Shown: positions 26,890 through 35,856 of the stretch, piece by piece
Layout: each line of letters starts with the position of its first letter
Numbering within the stretch: the stretch's first letter is position 1
Source: Barthelona sp. PAP020
Taxonomy: Eukaryota > Metamonada: BaSk clade
NCBI GenBank assembly: GCA_040182905.1
Contig: JARQWU010000065.1
Span: 1-41,735, forward strand
Length of the DNA stretch: 41,735 bases
Direction: 5' to 3'
Translations under genes and position numbers: made by a program
Notes under the pieces: model-generated
Databases searched by the model: none
What the model saw: only the letters and a program-made list of their open reading frames with translations
Told to the model about the DNA's origin: nothing

Positions 26890-28455
26890 ATGAATATTCC
26901 AGATTTAATCGAGTTGGAAAGACAAAACCCTTTAAATGATTTTACTGTGATAGAAAGAATTGGTGTAGGTGCTTATGGTGAAGTATTTAAAGCTATTCAT
27001 AAAGCAACACAACAAACAGTTGCTTTGAAAACTGTAGCTTTAAAAAATAATAGTAATGTTAACGAAATAAAAAAAGAAATATATATTTTAAAATCGTTAA
27101 ATTCTCCTTACATTGTTCAATACTTAGGATCCTTTTACAGTGAAAGTTCTTTATATATTGTTACTGAATATTGTGAATATGGTTCTATTTCTAAATTATT
27201 GTTAGATTATGGTACTTTTGATGAACAATTGATAAGTGTCATTCTCAAAATGACATTAATAGCGTTAGATAACTTACATAGTACCAAAAAAATTCATAGG
27301 GATATCAAATCAGGCAATATTTTAATTAATCATAGAGGCGAGGTAAGACTTGCTGATTTTGGTGTTTCAGCTGTTTTAGATGCCACAGCACAAAAGAGAG
27401 GAACTACAATTGGATCTCCATATTGGATGGCGCCTGAAATCTTGAAGCAAGAAATGTATACTAACAAAGTGGATATTTGGGCGTTAGGTATAGTTGCCAT
27501 TGAAATGTTGGATGGTAGACCGCCATTTTCAAATTCTCCACCATATTTAGCTTGGAAAGATATCATCTCTCCTAAACCACGTCCTATTCAGTCAAATGTT
27601 TCCATGCTATTACGTGACTTCATAAATCTCTGTTGTGAAATGGATCCTAATAATAGGCCAACTGTAAAGCAACTGTTACTTCATCCATTTGTTAAGAATG
27701 TGAATATTGATGCCACAGTTACGGTATTATTTGATAACTTCATCACAAAATACTCTAGTAGCAAGATAATTTCCACTAGTGAAAGTGCATATAGTCAAGA
27801 TAGTATAATTAATACAGTCATTCCAATAAAGCCTGGACGTGTTCCTTTAGATATGGATGATACGCTTGAGCCTGTTATTGACAATGAGAGAAAGCCGAAA
27901 AATATTGATTTTGCATCTAAAAATAACCAAATTTTTGGAAATCCCAAAAATCTTAATCGCATTCCTCTGAATTTTGATGATGACACAGTGAAGCCTATTC
28001 AAAAGGTTGGACAACCCATTCCGCTGAATTTTGATGATGACACTGTTAAACCAATCCAAAGAGTTGGACAAGCTATTCCTCTGAATTTTGATGATGACAC
28101 AGTGAAGCCCATTCAAAGGGTTGGACAACCCATTCCGCTGAATTTTGATGACGACACTGTTAAACCAATCCAATATGTAGGCAAACCAACGTTTTTAGAC
28201 AATGAAAACAATGAAAATCTTACCAATAGTGTTTCTCAATTGCCATTCAGTGATACAGTAAGACCAAACAGACGCAATCCTCAAAAACGTATGACAAGTC
28301 AAGAACTTTTGCAGAGATCACAATTGTTAACTTCCCTTCAAGAAACAGAACAAACTTTACAAGAAGATATAAAAAGATTACAAACAGAAATAGATGCAAA
28401 ACGTAAACAACACACCTTAGTTCAGAAACAAATAAAGGATTTGTCTGTGTTTTAA
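26890..28455 (+). CDS. Ste20/MST-type protein kinase with repeat linker
   Basis: In this 521-residue kinase the domain spans about residues 18-275: glycine loop ERIGVGAYGEVFKA, Lys47 (VALKTV), catalytic HRDIKSGN (Asp138), DFG at 156-158 and activation segment GTTIGSPYWMAPE at 171-183, the GCK/MST signature. All catalytic residues are present. The linker contains four tandem 19-residue repeats with core DDDTVKPI at residues 358-433, plus diverged copies (DDTLEP before, SDTVRP after). The C-terminal 50 residues form a charged helix (LQETEQTLQEDIKRLQTEID) in the place of the SARAH dimerisation helix of Hippo kinases. In MST1/2 the linker carries phosphothreonine sites that dock MOB1; a similar use here is only inferred. 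Divergent from the EF-hand-like gene. Confidence 0.93.
   Translation: MNIPDLIELERQNPLNDFTVIERIGVGAYGEVFKAIHKATQQTVALKTVALKNNSNVNEIKKEIYILKSLNSPYIVQYLGSFYSESSLYIVTEYCEYGSISKLLLDYGTFDEQLISVILKMTLIALDNLHSTKKIHRDIKSGNILINHRGEVRLADFGVSAVLDATAQKRGTTIGSPYWMAPEILKQEMYTNKVDIWALGIVAIEMLDGRPPFSNSPPYLAWKDIISPKPRPIQSNVSMLLRDFINLCCEMDPNNRPTVKQLLLHPFVKNVNIDATVTVLFDNFITKYSSSKIISTSESAYSQDSIINTVIPIKPGRVPLDMDDTLEPVIDNERKPKNIDFASKNNQIFGNPKNLNRIPLNFDDDTVKPIQKVGQPIPLNFDDDTVKPIQRVGQAIPLNFDDDTVKPIQRVGQPIPLNFDDDTVKPIQYVGKPTFLDNENNENLTNSVSQLPFSDTVRPNRRNPQKRMTSQELLQRSQLLTSLQETEQTLQEDIKRLQTEIDAKRKQHTLVQKQIKDLSVF
27961..28188 (+). repeat. Four 57-bp tandem repeats inside the kinase gene
   Basis: The units start at 27961, 28018, 28075 and 28132, each 57 bp and in frame. 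Units 1 and 3 share the same codon choices (ATTCCTCTG...ACAGTGAAGCC), as do units 2 and 4 (ATTCCGCTG...ACTGTTAAACC). The array therefore looks like a duplicated 114-bp dimer. The encoded core is IPLNFDDDTVKPIQ. Confidence 0.95.
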
Positions 28456-28606
28456 AAATTATTTATAAATAAAATTCTTGATTTTTTGTTTTATTAATGT
28501 TGTTAATTGTCATTTTAAAAAGAAAAAAGCAGTTTGAAAAAAGAACAATATGTTTTAGATGTTGATAAGAAATTTTTTGTTTTTTGTTTTTTATAATATT
28601 TTGATC

Positions 28607-29821
28607 ATGGCTAAAGGAAAAAAGCTTTGTTTTAATTCAGCGGATCGTTTTAAAAATGAAATGGCAAGATTAGCCAAAGACAATGTCAACAAAAAATGTT
28701 TTGATTGTCGTGTTCCTGGTACAAATAATTTTATTACTGATTTAGGAATTTTTGTGTGTGCTAATTGTGCTGCAAGGCATAGAGATGTAAACCATCATGT
28801 GAAAGGAATTGATTTTGCCCAATTTACCAAAGAAGATGTTGATAAGGCTAAAGAAGTTGGAAATGAGAGAGCAAACGATTTATACTTCCGCAATTTTAAT
28901 TATAATTCAGATAAGTTACCGAATTTCAATCAACCAAAAGAAGTAAAACGTTTTTTTGAACAGAAATATATTGAAAAGAAATGGGCAGCTGCTGTTGTTG
29001 TTGGAGCAACAACAACAACTCAAAAAAAAATTGAAAAAATGCCACCAAACAACAACGGAATTAATTCTCCAAAAGAAACGAAAGACACTTCAAGTGGGTT
29101 CGATTTTTTCGATAATGATAGCTCTCCTACTATCAATAATAAAAAAACAGAACAAAGTTTTGATTTTTTTGATGATTCAGAAAATAAAACTAATAAAGTT
29201 GAAAGACATGAAAAAAATGTTATTGTAGACGATTTCTTTTCATCTGAAACAAAGGCTGATAATTTTTTCGATAATTTCGATAATATTGAAAAAGTTGAAA
29301 AAAAACCAGTTGTTGCAGTTCAAAATAAGAAACCTGAAGTGAACAGTTTCTTTTCTGCTGCTGTAGAGCAAAAGAATGAAGTGAAAAATGATTTCTTTGG
29401 TGATGATGATGTTTCAAATTTTGTGCAATCTAAAAAGGTTGAGGACACGTTTGATGACCTATTTGACGCAATACAACCTACTAGTTATTCTCAACCAGCA
29501 ACTACTTATTCATTGTTTGATAATTCACAAACAAAAGTTCAACAGAATGAATTCTCCATGGATGATATGTTTTCTTCAAACAGTCCATCACAACAGCAAG
29601 TACAAAAACAACAGCCTGTTCAACGAACAAACCAAGTTCATAATTTGTTCAATTCAAACGTTGCTGTGAAAACTGTTGATCCCTTCAGTGAATTGATAGG
29701 TACTTCTAAAACTAAACAACAACCTAAAAATTCGTTTGTTTCAAACACTGCCAAAAACAATAGTCCTTTCAAGCAAAATACTGTTGTTGATCCTTTTGCC
29801 GAGTTGGATGAATTATTGTAA
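28607..29821 (+). CDS. ArfGAP-domain protein with DPF/FDFFD motifs
   Basis: This 404-residue protein has an N-terminal ArfGAP zinc finger: Cys31-x2-Cys34-x16-Cys51-x2-Cys54-x4-Arg59 (KKCFDCRVPGTNNF, FVCANCAARHRDV). Arg59 is the GTPase-activating arginine. Such proteins trigger GTP hydrolysis on Arf and control coat assembly at Golgi or endosomal membranes. The rest is Asn/Lys/Gln-rich and carries many FDFF, DDFF, DDLF, DDMF and DPF motifs, the last being DPFSEL and DPFAELDELL at the C-terminus. Those resemble adaptor/clathrin-binding DPF motifs, in the manner of AGFG or SMAP-type ArfGAPs. An ATG at 28559 would add 16 residues read through a T-rich tract; I prefer the ATG at 28607 (MAKGKK). 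Confidence 0.9.
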   Translation: MAKGKKLCFNSADRFKNEMARLAKDNVNKKCFDCRVPGTNNFITDLGIFVCANCAARHRDVNHHVKGIDFAQFTKEDVDKAKEVGNERANDLYFRNFNYNSDKLPNFNQPKEVKRFFEQKYIEKKWAAAVVVGATTTTQKKIEKMPPNNNGINSPKETKDTSSGFDFFDNDSSPTINNKKTEQSFDFFDDSENKTNKVERHEKNVIVDDFFSSETKADNFFDNFDNIEKVEKKPVVAVQNKKPEVNSFFSAAVEQKNEVKNDFFGDDDVSNFVQSKKVEDTFDDLFDAIQPTSYSQPATTYSLFDNSQTKVQQNEFSMDDMFSSNSPSQQQVQKQQPVQRTNQVHNLFNSNVAVKTVDPFSELIGTSKTKQQPKNSFVSNTAKNNSPFKQNTVVDPFAELDELL

Positions 29822-30597
29822 ATTGACAAATTTTTTATTTACAATTTCAACAGTGCTTTGCTTTGCTTTTTGAAAAAAAAAAAATGAGAGTGAGTTGATT
29901 ACACAATTCATTTCCATGTCAATAAGCACTGGAGTATCAAAGAAATAAAAAGAATAGTGTTTATTGGGTCAAAGGCTTTCGAGCCCAGATTGATCTGTTG
30001 AAAAACTTTAAAATTTGCTTTTGCAAAAATACGAAAAGCAGGGTCAGGAATTCTTTCCAAAATTTTCATATTTGATGATTAAGATTCAATTGTAGCCACT
30101 CATTTTCTGTGGCTGAGATTTAATGAAGTGAGTTTTCTCTGATTACTTTTTCTTTGTAAATGAATATAGTTGTTTCACAACTTGACCAAAAAATTACTGT
30201 TTCAATCCTTTAAACCCCCGATAATCTTTTAAGTAATGTGGAAGTTCATGCTCAATGAACGGAATTTATTGGAGATATAAAGAGGTCATCAAATATCACT
30301 ACCTTTATTTGTTATTTCTTGACCATCTCTGCGTCCAATTTGTTTTAAGTTACTTGGGCATCTGAATCCACGTGAGTTTTTTCCCAAACCTTAAGCTAAC
30401 TCGTTTTGTTGTTCACTGAACAACTCATACCTCATAAATATCTAATAAAGTCTTATTTCATATTTTTTTTTTTTTTTTTTTTTTTTTGTATTAACCCATT
30501 TTCCACAAAAAAAGACGTACATCAAACAAGAAAAATGTAATTGAACATACATTATTATATAAATTATTTACAACATAAGAAAACTGAGCAGATATCA
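29822..30597. other. Longest gene-free stretch, 776 bp, holding repeat copy B
   Basis: This spacer lies between the convergent ArfGAP and Tim17-like genes. By eye it is richer in G and C than other spacers. It contains repeat copy B (29956-30190) and three short perfect inverted repeats: GGCT-TTCG-AGCC at 29974-29985, GTTCAT-GCTCA-ATGAAC at 30244-30260 and GTTGTTC-ACT-GAACAAC at 30408-30424. A run of 25 T lies at 30463-30487. No coding frame is visible. A non-coding RNA gene or element remnant would fit, but no known RNA class is recognised. Confidence 0.6.
29956..30190. repeat. Dispersed repeat, copy B
   Basis: This is the partner of 301-571 in direct orientation, about 29.6 kb away, with the matching anchors described there. 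Copy B has a perfect GGCT-TTCG-AGCC hairpin at 29974-29985; in copy A the same place reads GAAGGCCTTCGAGACC and the stem is not kept. Both copies lie beside the 3' end of a minus-strand gene. Confidence 0.85.
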
Positions 30598-31185
30598 TTA
30601 ATTGCTTTGTTTAAGACCATTCACAAATTTTTGAACGAAGTCACTCAACAACGAATAACCAAAAAGAGAAAGGCCTGTTGTGCTACCATGCAATAAAGCA
30701 GTATGATGTCCAGAAGAGAGATTTGATAAATAGCTAGCACTAAAACCAGCAAAAACACGAGTAAATGTGGATTTAGGTAATCCAAAATGCTGTTCACATA
30801 GACATAAAACGCTGCTATTTACAGAATTCCATAAACATAATCCAAACCCTTTCTGAAGGGTAGAAGAATTGATTGAAGAAAGTCCAAATTGATTCCGATA
30901 TCCATTTGGAGCCATTATTGAAGATTTTAAAAAGTCATACCCAGCACTTGAGAGAAAGGATGGCAATAAATTTTTACCAAACTCATTCAAAAAAACTTCC
31001 GCAGGATTCAAGTGAGAATTATCATCTTTAAACCCATTTTTAATCTTTTCAAACATGTTAACAGGTAAAATAGGACCATAAATACTGTTAGTACCTGAAA
31101 ATTGCAATTTTAAAGGTAAATTTAAAAGAGGTGATATATCATTTTCTTTAAGAAATATATTCAATATAGAATTAAGATGTTCCAT
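30598..31185 (-). CDS. Hypothetical protein, weak Tim17-family resemblance
   Basis: This 195-residue protein starts MEHLNSILNIF. The C-terminal half (about residues 105-190) has short hydrophobic, Gly/Ser-rich helices: KGFGLCLWNSVNSSVLCLCE, then RVFAGFSASYLSNL, then ALLHGSTTGLSLFGYSLLSD. That rhythm, with AGF and HG..TG turns, recalls Tim17/22/23 membrane proteins of the mitochondrial or organelle import machinery, but the match is weak and based on pattern only. The N-terminal half includes a Pro/Gly segment (GTNSIYGPILPVNMFEKIKN). An upstream TTG was not used as start. A 48-codon frame ends 13 bp before this ATG on the same strand, and a splice that fuses the two cannot be excluded. Confidence 0.55.
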   Translation of the reverse strand: MEHLNSILNIFLKENDISPLLNLPLKLQFSGTNSIYGPILPVNMFEKIKNGFKDDNSHLNPAEVFLNEFGKNLLPSFLSSAGYDFLKSSIMAPNGYRNQFGLSSINSSTLQKGFGLCLWNSVNSSVLCLCEQHFGLPKSTFTRVFAGFSASYLSNLSSGHHTALLHGSTTGLSLFGYSLLSDFVQKFVNGLKQSN

Positions 31186-31546
31186 TGTTAAGTTATAATT
31201 ATTCTTGCTTTTTAGTTCCAATAATTTCTTTAATTTGGTTTAATTGTTTTTGTTTTAAAAAATACTTCCAATAGAGTGTGTATAAAATCCAAAGAATCCA
31301 ACAAACAGAAATCCAAAAACCTGGATGAGTAAAAGACAAAACCATTAATTGAAAAACATCCGCCAAATTTCCTTCTCTTTTCTTTTCACAATCAAAGAAT
31401 TAGGTCAACATATCGAAAGTAATAATATATAAATATAAATATAAATTTATTGAAACAAAAAATGTTAACAATTAAAAATGTGTAAAAGTACACAAACATT
31501 GATTATATTTACTTTCTAAACAATAATAAGTTCACAATTTCTATAA
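31186..31546. other. Spacer of 361 bp with a possible tiny gene
   Basis: This stretch lies between two minus-strand genes. It contains the 48-codon minus frame listed separately and an AT-rich (ATAAAT) simple repeat near 31427-31450. I see nothing else in it. Confidence 0.5.
31199..31345 (-). CDS. Possible 48-residue single-span membrane peptide
   Basis: A minus-strand ATG at 31345 opens a 48-codon frame ending TAA at 31199-31201. It encodes one hydrophobic Trp-rich helix (GFWISVCWILWILYTLYW) followed by a basic tail (KYFLKQKQLNQIKE), the layout of a small tail-anchored or subunit-type membrane protein. The same frame is open about 20 codons further upstream (...EKKREGNLADVFQL), which could be part of an exon, but no start is seen there. 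It lies 13 bp before the next minus-strand start. Either it is a separate tiny gene or a first exon of the Tim17-like gene. Confidence 0.35.
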   Translation of the reverse strand: MVLSFTHPGFWISVCWILWILYTLYWKYFLKQKQLNQIKEIIGTKKQE

Positions 31547-32539
31547 TTATTGATGATATCTGTCATTTCGTCTAACAACTCTTCTTCTTGGAGAACTTCT
31601 TCTTGAAGCTACACTTAGAGAATCATCATCCATTCGAGATCTTAAATCTTCTTTTTCTTCCTTATTTTCTAAACTTTGCAAGGATAATTTAACAGAATTT
31701 ATTTGATCAACTTGATTGTTTACAGTAGTCAAATCTAAATAACACTTTGGTAAATCCATATTTACTTCATAAGTTTGATACTTTTCAATTAATTCTTCCA
31801 TTGCTGGTTTACGTTTAGAGTAATAATGAAGTAAACTGAAAATATTTGGATCACTTTGTTTGCTGTCAAAAATATCTAATGTCGCATCTACTTGTTCAAT
31901 GTGGTCCTTTAATTCTCTCATTTTGTCTTCCAATTGAGAAGTTTGTTTGGTCAAATATTCATCAGACTCATTCAACAATTCTTGTTCTTTTTGGTCAATC
32001 AATTTCCTCAATTCTTTGAAATTGTTTTGCATTGTTGTTTTAACACTTTGAGTAGACTCAATCAATTCTCTTCGATGAGAATTAATATTTTCAAAATTTT
32101 TATTTAACTCCAACAATTGAGCCTTTAAACTTTCAGATAAAGTATTAGATTTATCAATTACAATAGGATGTGCCAATTTCAATTTCTTTACATCATGATC
32201 CCTATGTTCTCCATGAATACAACATTCAGGACATGCCAATAAATCACAAGTTAAGCAATAATATGTTAATTCTTCGTCAGGATGTAGTTTACAATTTGTA
32301 TCAGCAGCCAAATCAGGATTTTCAACTTTTTTCACAACTTGCTTAACTAAAGGAGAAGAATATTCATTCTTTTCATTTTGAGTTTGATAATTTGATGCTG
32401 TTTGTAATAAAGTGTCTAATTCTTGTTCATCAACATTACCATCCAAATCATTTTTCTACATCGTTAGTATTATTAATTAATCTAACCAATAAACATCTTC
32501 ACGTGATATAAATGAATCAATGTCAACAGTAGTGGTCAT
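31547..32539 (-). CDS. B-box zinc finger coiled-coil protein, two exons
   Basis: Exon 1 is 32495-32539 and exon 2 is 31547-32455 (complement), giving 317 residues. Exon 1 encodes MTTTVDIDSFISRED; splicing continues KNDLDGNVDEQELDTLLQ, which resembles one EF-hand-like loop. The B-box spans about residues 70-102, with the ligand pattern Cys70, His73, Cys82, Cys85, Cys90, Cys93, His99, His102 (NCKLHPDEEL, YYCLTCDLLACPECC, HRDHDV). A coiled coil follows (about 115-225), as in TRIM proteins, and the Arg/Ser-rich tail ends RRRVVRRNDRYHQ. No RING finger precedes the B-box, so ubiquitin-ligase activity is not supported. Without the intron the frame has only a TTG start. Divergent from acyl-CoA synthetase (152 bp). 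Confidence 0.85.
32456..32494 (-). other. Intron of B-box gene, 39 nt
   Basis: On the minus strand it reads GTTTAT donor, ATACTAAC branch motif and GATGTAG acceptor. Removal joins GAT to AAA in phase 0. The in-frame TAG at the acceptor stops the unspliced frame, which explains why exon 2 alone has no ATG. Confidence 0.85.
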
Positions 32540-32691
32540 TAATAAAAAAGAGCGATGATCAAATTGAAATTTAAATTTCATTTTCGCTTTAATTTATGGA
32601 TCCCTTTTTTTTTCAATTTCAAATACTTTTGACATAAAAACGAAGAATCTTTCAATAAAATTGTTTGAATCTGAATTTTTTTTTCTTTGAA

Positions 32692-34704
32692 ATGGTTGTG
32701 AAAGAAATTGAAATCAAAGCATCACGTTGGATAGAACAAGATGAAAATCAACCAAAATGGCGTTTACCAGGAACTGACTTTACTTATGGAAATCAGACAG
32801 GTATTCCTCAGGAGGGAAGAGTTAGTCCAATTTCGAATTTTGCCAAAACAGCGAGTTCTATACCTGAAAAGGTTGCTTTTATGTATCGAAATCATCTTGA
32901 AGATGGTTCTTTCAGTGAATATATTTCCATCGATTATAACACTGCATTTCAGATGGTTGTTGAAATTGCTGAAGGATTACGGGCCATTGGAATTCAAACT
33001 GGTGATCGCGTTGGTTTAATGTCTTGGAATCGTGTTGAATGGTCACTTTCTGATCTTGCAGTCAACTATTTGGGTGCTATTAGTGTTCCTGTATATGATA
33101 CAATGACTACTGAAGGTATTATTCATGTTTTTAATGATTCTGGATTGAAAATAATGATAATGCAGCGAGAAAATTTTGATAGAATTGCTAGATTACAAAC
33201 TAATTTTGAATTTCTTGAGACAATAATAATAATGGATAACTTAGATACTGATAAAAGATGGTGTTTAACAAATTCGTCAAAGTTTGATTTTACTCTCAGT
33301 TCTGTTATGGGTTTAGGAAGAAATTACATAGAAAAAAACAAAAAAGACCATGAAGATAGTTTTTTTTTCCAACCTGAAGTACAAAACCCAGAAACATGTT
33401 TTTCCATCGTTTATACCAGTGGATCCACTGGGTTACCAAAAGGTGCAATGATTTCCAATCAAAATATTTTGTATGGAGGATGTGCTTTGAGTACTTTGTT
33501 GCCTGCCCCAGCAGAGAGTGATAGAAATGTTAATTTCCAAGATGTTTTATTCAGTTTTTTGCCTTCGGCACATATTTTCGCTCGGGCTCTTGAAGTAGCC
33601 TTACACATGGTACATGGTACAGTTGGTTTCTTTACAGGGTCAACAAAAACAATCACTGAAGATATTAATCTTTTGAAACCTACTGTTTTTGCTGGTGTAC
33701 CTAGATTGTTTAGCAAAATATATACAGCCATTATGGATGGTATTGCTGATAAAAATTTCTTCGTCCGAGCATTATTCTCATCAGCATTGGACCGTAAGAT
33801 TGAAAAGATTCGTATTGGTGAAACAACACCCATTTACGATTCTCTCGTATTTAAACCCTTTGTTGCTTCCAAATTTGGAGGAAGAATTAGAGCTATATAT
33901 AGTGGGTCAGCTCCCTTACCCAAATTTATTGCTGAATTTATGAAAGCGACTTTTTGTGCTGTATTATCAGAAGGATATGGTTGTACCGAAACATCTTCTG
34001 CTGGTGGTGTTGGATCTATTTTCTGCAATTATTATGGCCATATTGGATATCCACGTGGTCAAACCAGAACCAAACTTGTTGAAAGAAGTGATATGGGATA
34101 TTCTTTAGACAATGAAACACCTATGGGAGAAATATATATCGGTGGACCTGTTGTATTCATGGGATACTGGAATAATGAACAAAAAACAAATGAGGTTTTG
34201 TTTGATGGATGGGTGAAAACAAGTGACATTGGAAAATTGGATGAAACCCAAAATTTATTCATTATTGACAGGGCTAGTGATACTTTTAAGGGACCTCAGG
34301 GTGAATTCATTGCTCCTGGATCTCTTGAGAATATTTATGTGCAATCCCCATTCATCGAAGACATTGTTGTTGTTGGAGGTGCTGTTAAATTGGTTGCTGT
34401 TGTTGCTGTTGAACCAAAATATTGGACCGAAGACCCTGAAGAGCAAGCTGAATTGTCCAAAAGAATAATTGAAAATCTTGACCTTATTGGAAAGGAACAT
34501 GGTGTTCGAGGTTATGAAAAGATTGCTGCTGTTCATTTGGTGAAGGAATTCACTGTTGAAAATGGTTTGATCAATCCAGCAAATAAGAAAATTAGAAAAA
34601 ATTTCAAGAAAACTTTTGAGTCTGAATTATTGGATCTTTTAAGATTCGTCAATTCTGCTTATGGTGCAATAGAACAACATGTTGATATTAAATGCTGTGT
34701 TTAA
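32692..34704 (+). CDS. ACSL: Long-chain acyl-CoA synthetase (ACSL family)
   Basis: This 670-residue adenylating enzyme activates fatty acids with ATP and CoA. The P-loop-like motif YTSGSTGLPKG is at about 241-251, GYGCTETSSAGG near 430, and the hinge region GWVKTSDIGKLDE near 507. GEFIAPGSLENIYVQS occupies the place of the linker to the small C-terminal domain. Length and motif order match eukaryotic ACSL4/LACS enzymes. The motif before GEFIAP reads IDRASDTFKGPQ instead of the usual DRKKDLFKLSQ, a small departure in a normally basic hinge. The C-terminal residues (VDIKCCV) contain a Cys-Cys that might be lipidated. The upstream TTG is not used; the ATG at 32692 follows a T tract. Confidence 0.96.
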   Translation: MVVKEIEIKASRWIEQDENQPKWRLPGTDFTYGNQTGIPQEGRVSPISNFAKTASSIPEKVAFMYRNHLEDGSFSEYISIDYNTAFQMVVEIAEGLRAIGIQTGDRVGLMSWNRVEWSLSDLAVNYLGAISVPVYDTMTTEGIIHVFNDSGLKIMIMQRENFDRIARLQTNFEFLETIIIMDNLDTDKRWCLTNSSKFDFTLSSVMGLGRNYIEKNKKDHEDSFFFQPEVQNPETCFSIVYTSGSTGLPKGAMISNQNILYGGCALSTLLPAPAESDRNVNFQDVLFSFLPSAHIFARALEVALHMVHGTVGFFTGSTKTITEDINLLKPTVFAGVPRLFSKIYTAIMDGIADKNFFVRALFSSALDRKIEKIRIGETTPIYDSLVFKPFVASKFGGRIRAIYSGSAPLPKFIAEFMKATFCAVLSEGYGCTETSSAGGVGSIFCNYYGHIGYPRGQTRTKLVERSDMGYSLDNETPMGEIYIGGPVVFMGYWNNEQKTNEVLFDGWVKTSDIGKLDETQNLFIIDRASDTFKGPQGEFIAPGSLENIYVQSPFIEDIVVVGGAVKLVAVVAVEPKYWTEDPEEQAELSKRIIENLDLIGKEHGVRGYEKIAAVHLVKEFTVENGLINPANKKIRKNFKKTFESELLDLLRFVNSAYGAIEQHVDIKCCV

Positions 34705-34910
34705 TGTTGTTAACAGAATTTCATCATTTTGTAAAATTTTTTTGTTTCAATTTAATTATTTTTGAAATTTGGTAAATTATGTGTTTGTGGTTGTTTATTA
34801 TTTATTTCACTAAAAGGAAAAAAAAGGAAAACAAAAAACATTTTCTCAAAGTTTTTCTTTCTAGTTTTTCTTTTTCTTTTGGCAAATAAAAAAGTGAAAG
34901 TTATTTATAA

Positions 34911-35585
34911 TCAATCAGTTCTTTGACCAATTCCTTGAAATCTTTGAGGCTGATTGTTTCGGTTGAAAATTTCATGCAAAAATCGTGGAGTTTTAAGAAT
35001 ATTGATACCTTTAATTGGGGGTAATACATCTCTTAAAAAATACCAACTGTGACCAATAATGATACCAACAATAAATGATGCAACTGAACTACCCATAAAG
35101 AAATTTAAAACAACAATAGCTACTGGTAGATATCTGGCTGGAATTGCAATTATTCCAAAAATACGAACAATAGCATCCGGTGTGTGTCTAGACCAAAGAT
35201 ATATCATGGCAGATTCAATACAAGAAAAGTATATCAAAAAATTTTTGAAAAATGAAGAAACTAGGGATAAAGATCCTGAAAATAGTAAAAAGAACAAGAA
35301 ATCTCCTGATTTTCCACTGAAATAGTTTTCTTCTAATGATCTCGAATAATCAAAGAAAAAATAAAGATGCAAAGCAAAAGAAATACTAAAGTCTCCTAAA
35401 TAAAAGAAAGAAGTAAATAAACGCCACAATTGTCTTCGATGAATAATGTGTTTCCAATATAAACATAGATCAAAGGGAGATAATACACCAAAATGACACA
35501 ATATAGTAAAAATTAATATCACAAACAGATAACATCTGGTAACAATCGGAATTTTCTTGATAAAATCGATTACTGTGTTTGCCAT
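34911..35585 (-). CDS. DERL: Derlin (Der1-like) ER membrane protein
   Basis: This 224-residue rhomboid-like pseudoprotease acts in ER-associated degradation, where it helps extract misfolded proteins toward the proteasome. The N-terminus IPIVTRCYLFVILIFTIL, the WR motif in RRQLWRLFTSFFY, FFDYSRSLEENYFSGKSGDF and the C-terminal GIIIGHSWYFLRDVLP are typical of Derlins. About six hydrophobic helices can be seen. No Ser/His catalytic pair of active rhomboids is present, as expected. The tail (FNRNNQPQRFQGIGQRTD) is short and lacks a clear SHP box for p97/Cdc48. The start is an ATG; the gene is divergent from the TBC gene with 271 bp between starts. Confidence 0.94.
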   Translation of the reverse strand: MANTVIDFIKKIPIVTRCYLFVILIFTILCHFGVLSPFDLCLYWKHIIHRRQLWRLFTSFFYLGDFSISFALHLYFFFDYSRSLEENYFSGKSGDFLFFLLFSGSLSLVSSFFKNFLIYFSCIESAMIYLWSRHTPDAIVRIFGIIAIPARYLPVAIVVLNFFMGSSVASFIVGIIIGHSWYFLRDVLPPIKGINILKTPRFLHEIFNRNNQPQRFQGIGQRTD

Positions 35586-35856
35586 GAATGACTATTTAAC
35601 AAATACAAAATCTATAAGTACAAAAAAAAAAGGTATTTTTATCTTTTTCAAAGAGATAAATTGTTTTTTAGGAGACTTGGGTTGTTTTTTTTTTTTTTGC
35701 AAATCAAAATAAGATGTGTTACAATTAAAATTATTTGTTTTTATTTGACCAAAAAGTCTTCCATTGTAGAAAATTAATAAATTTATATTAATTATTTAAT
35801 TATTTTTTAATTTATTTGATCCTATACTGATTTTTGATAACCGTTAATTGGAACGA

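Noticed and set aside
30463-30487. Poly-T run read as the poly-A tail of a retrocopied Tim17-like gene
   Set aside because: T and A runs are frequent in this genome, and I could find no flanking target-site duplication.
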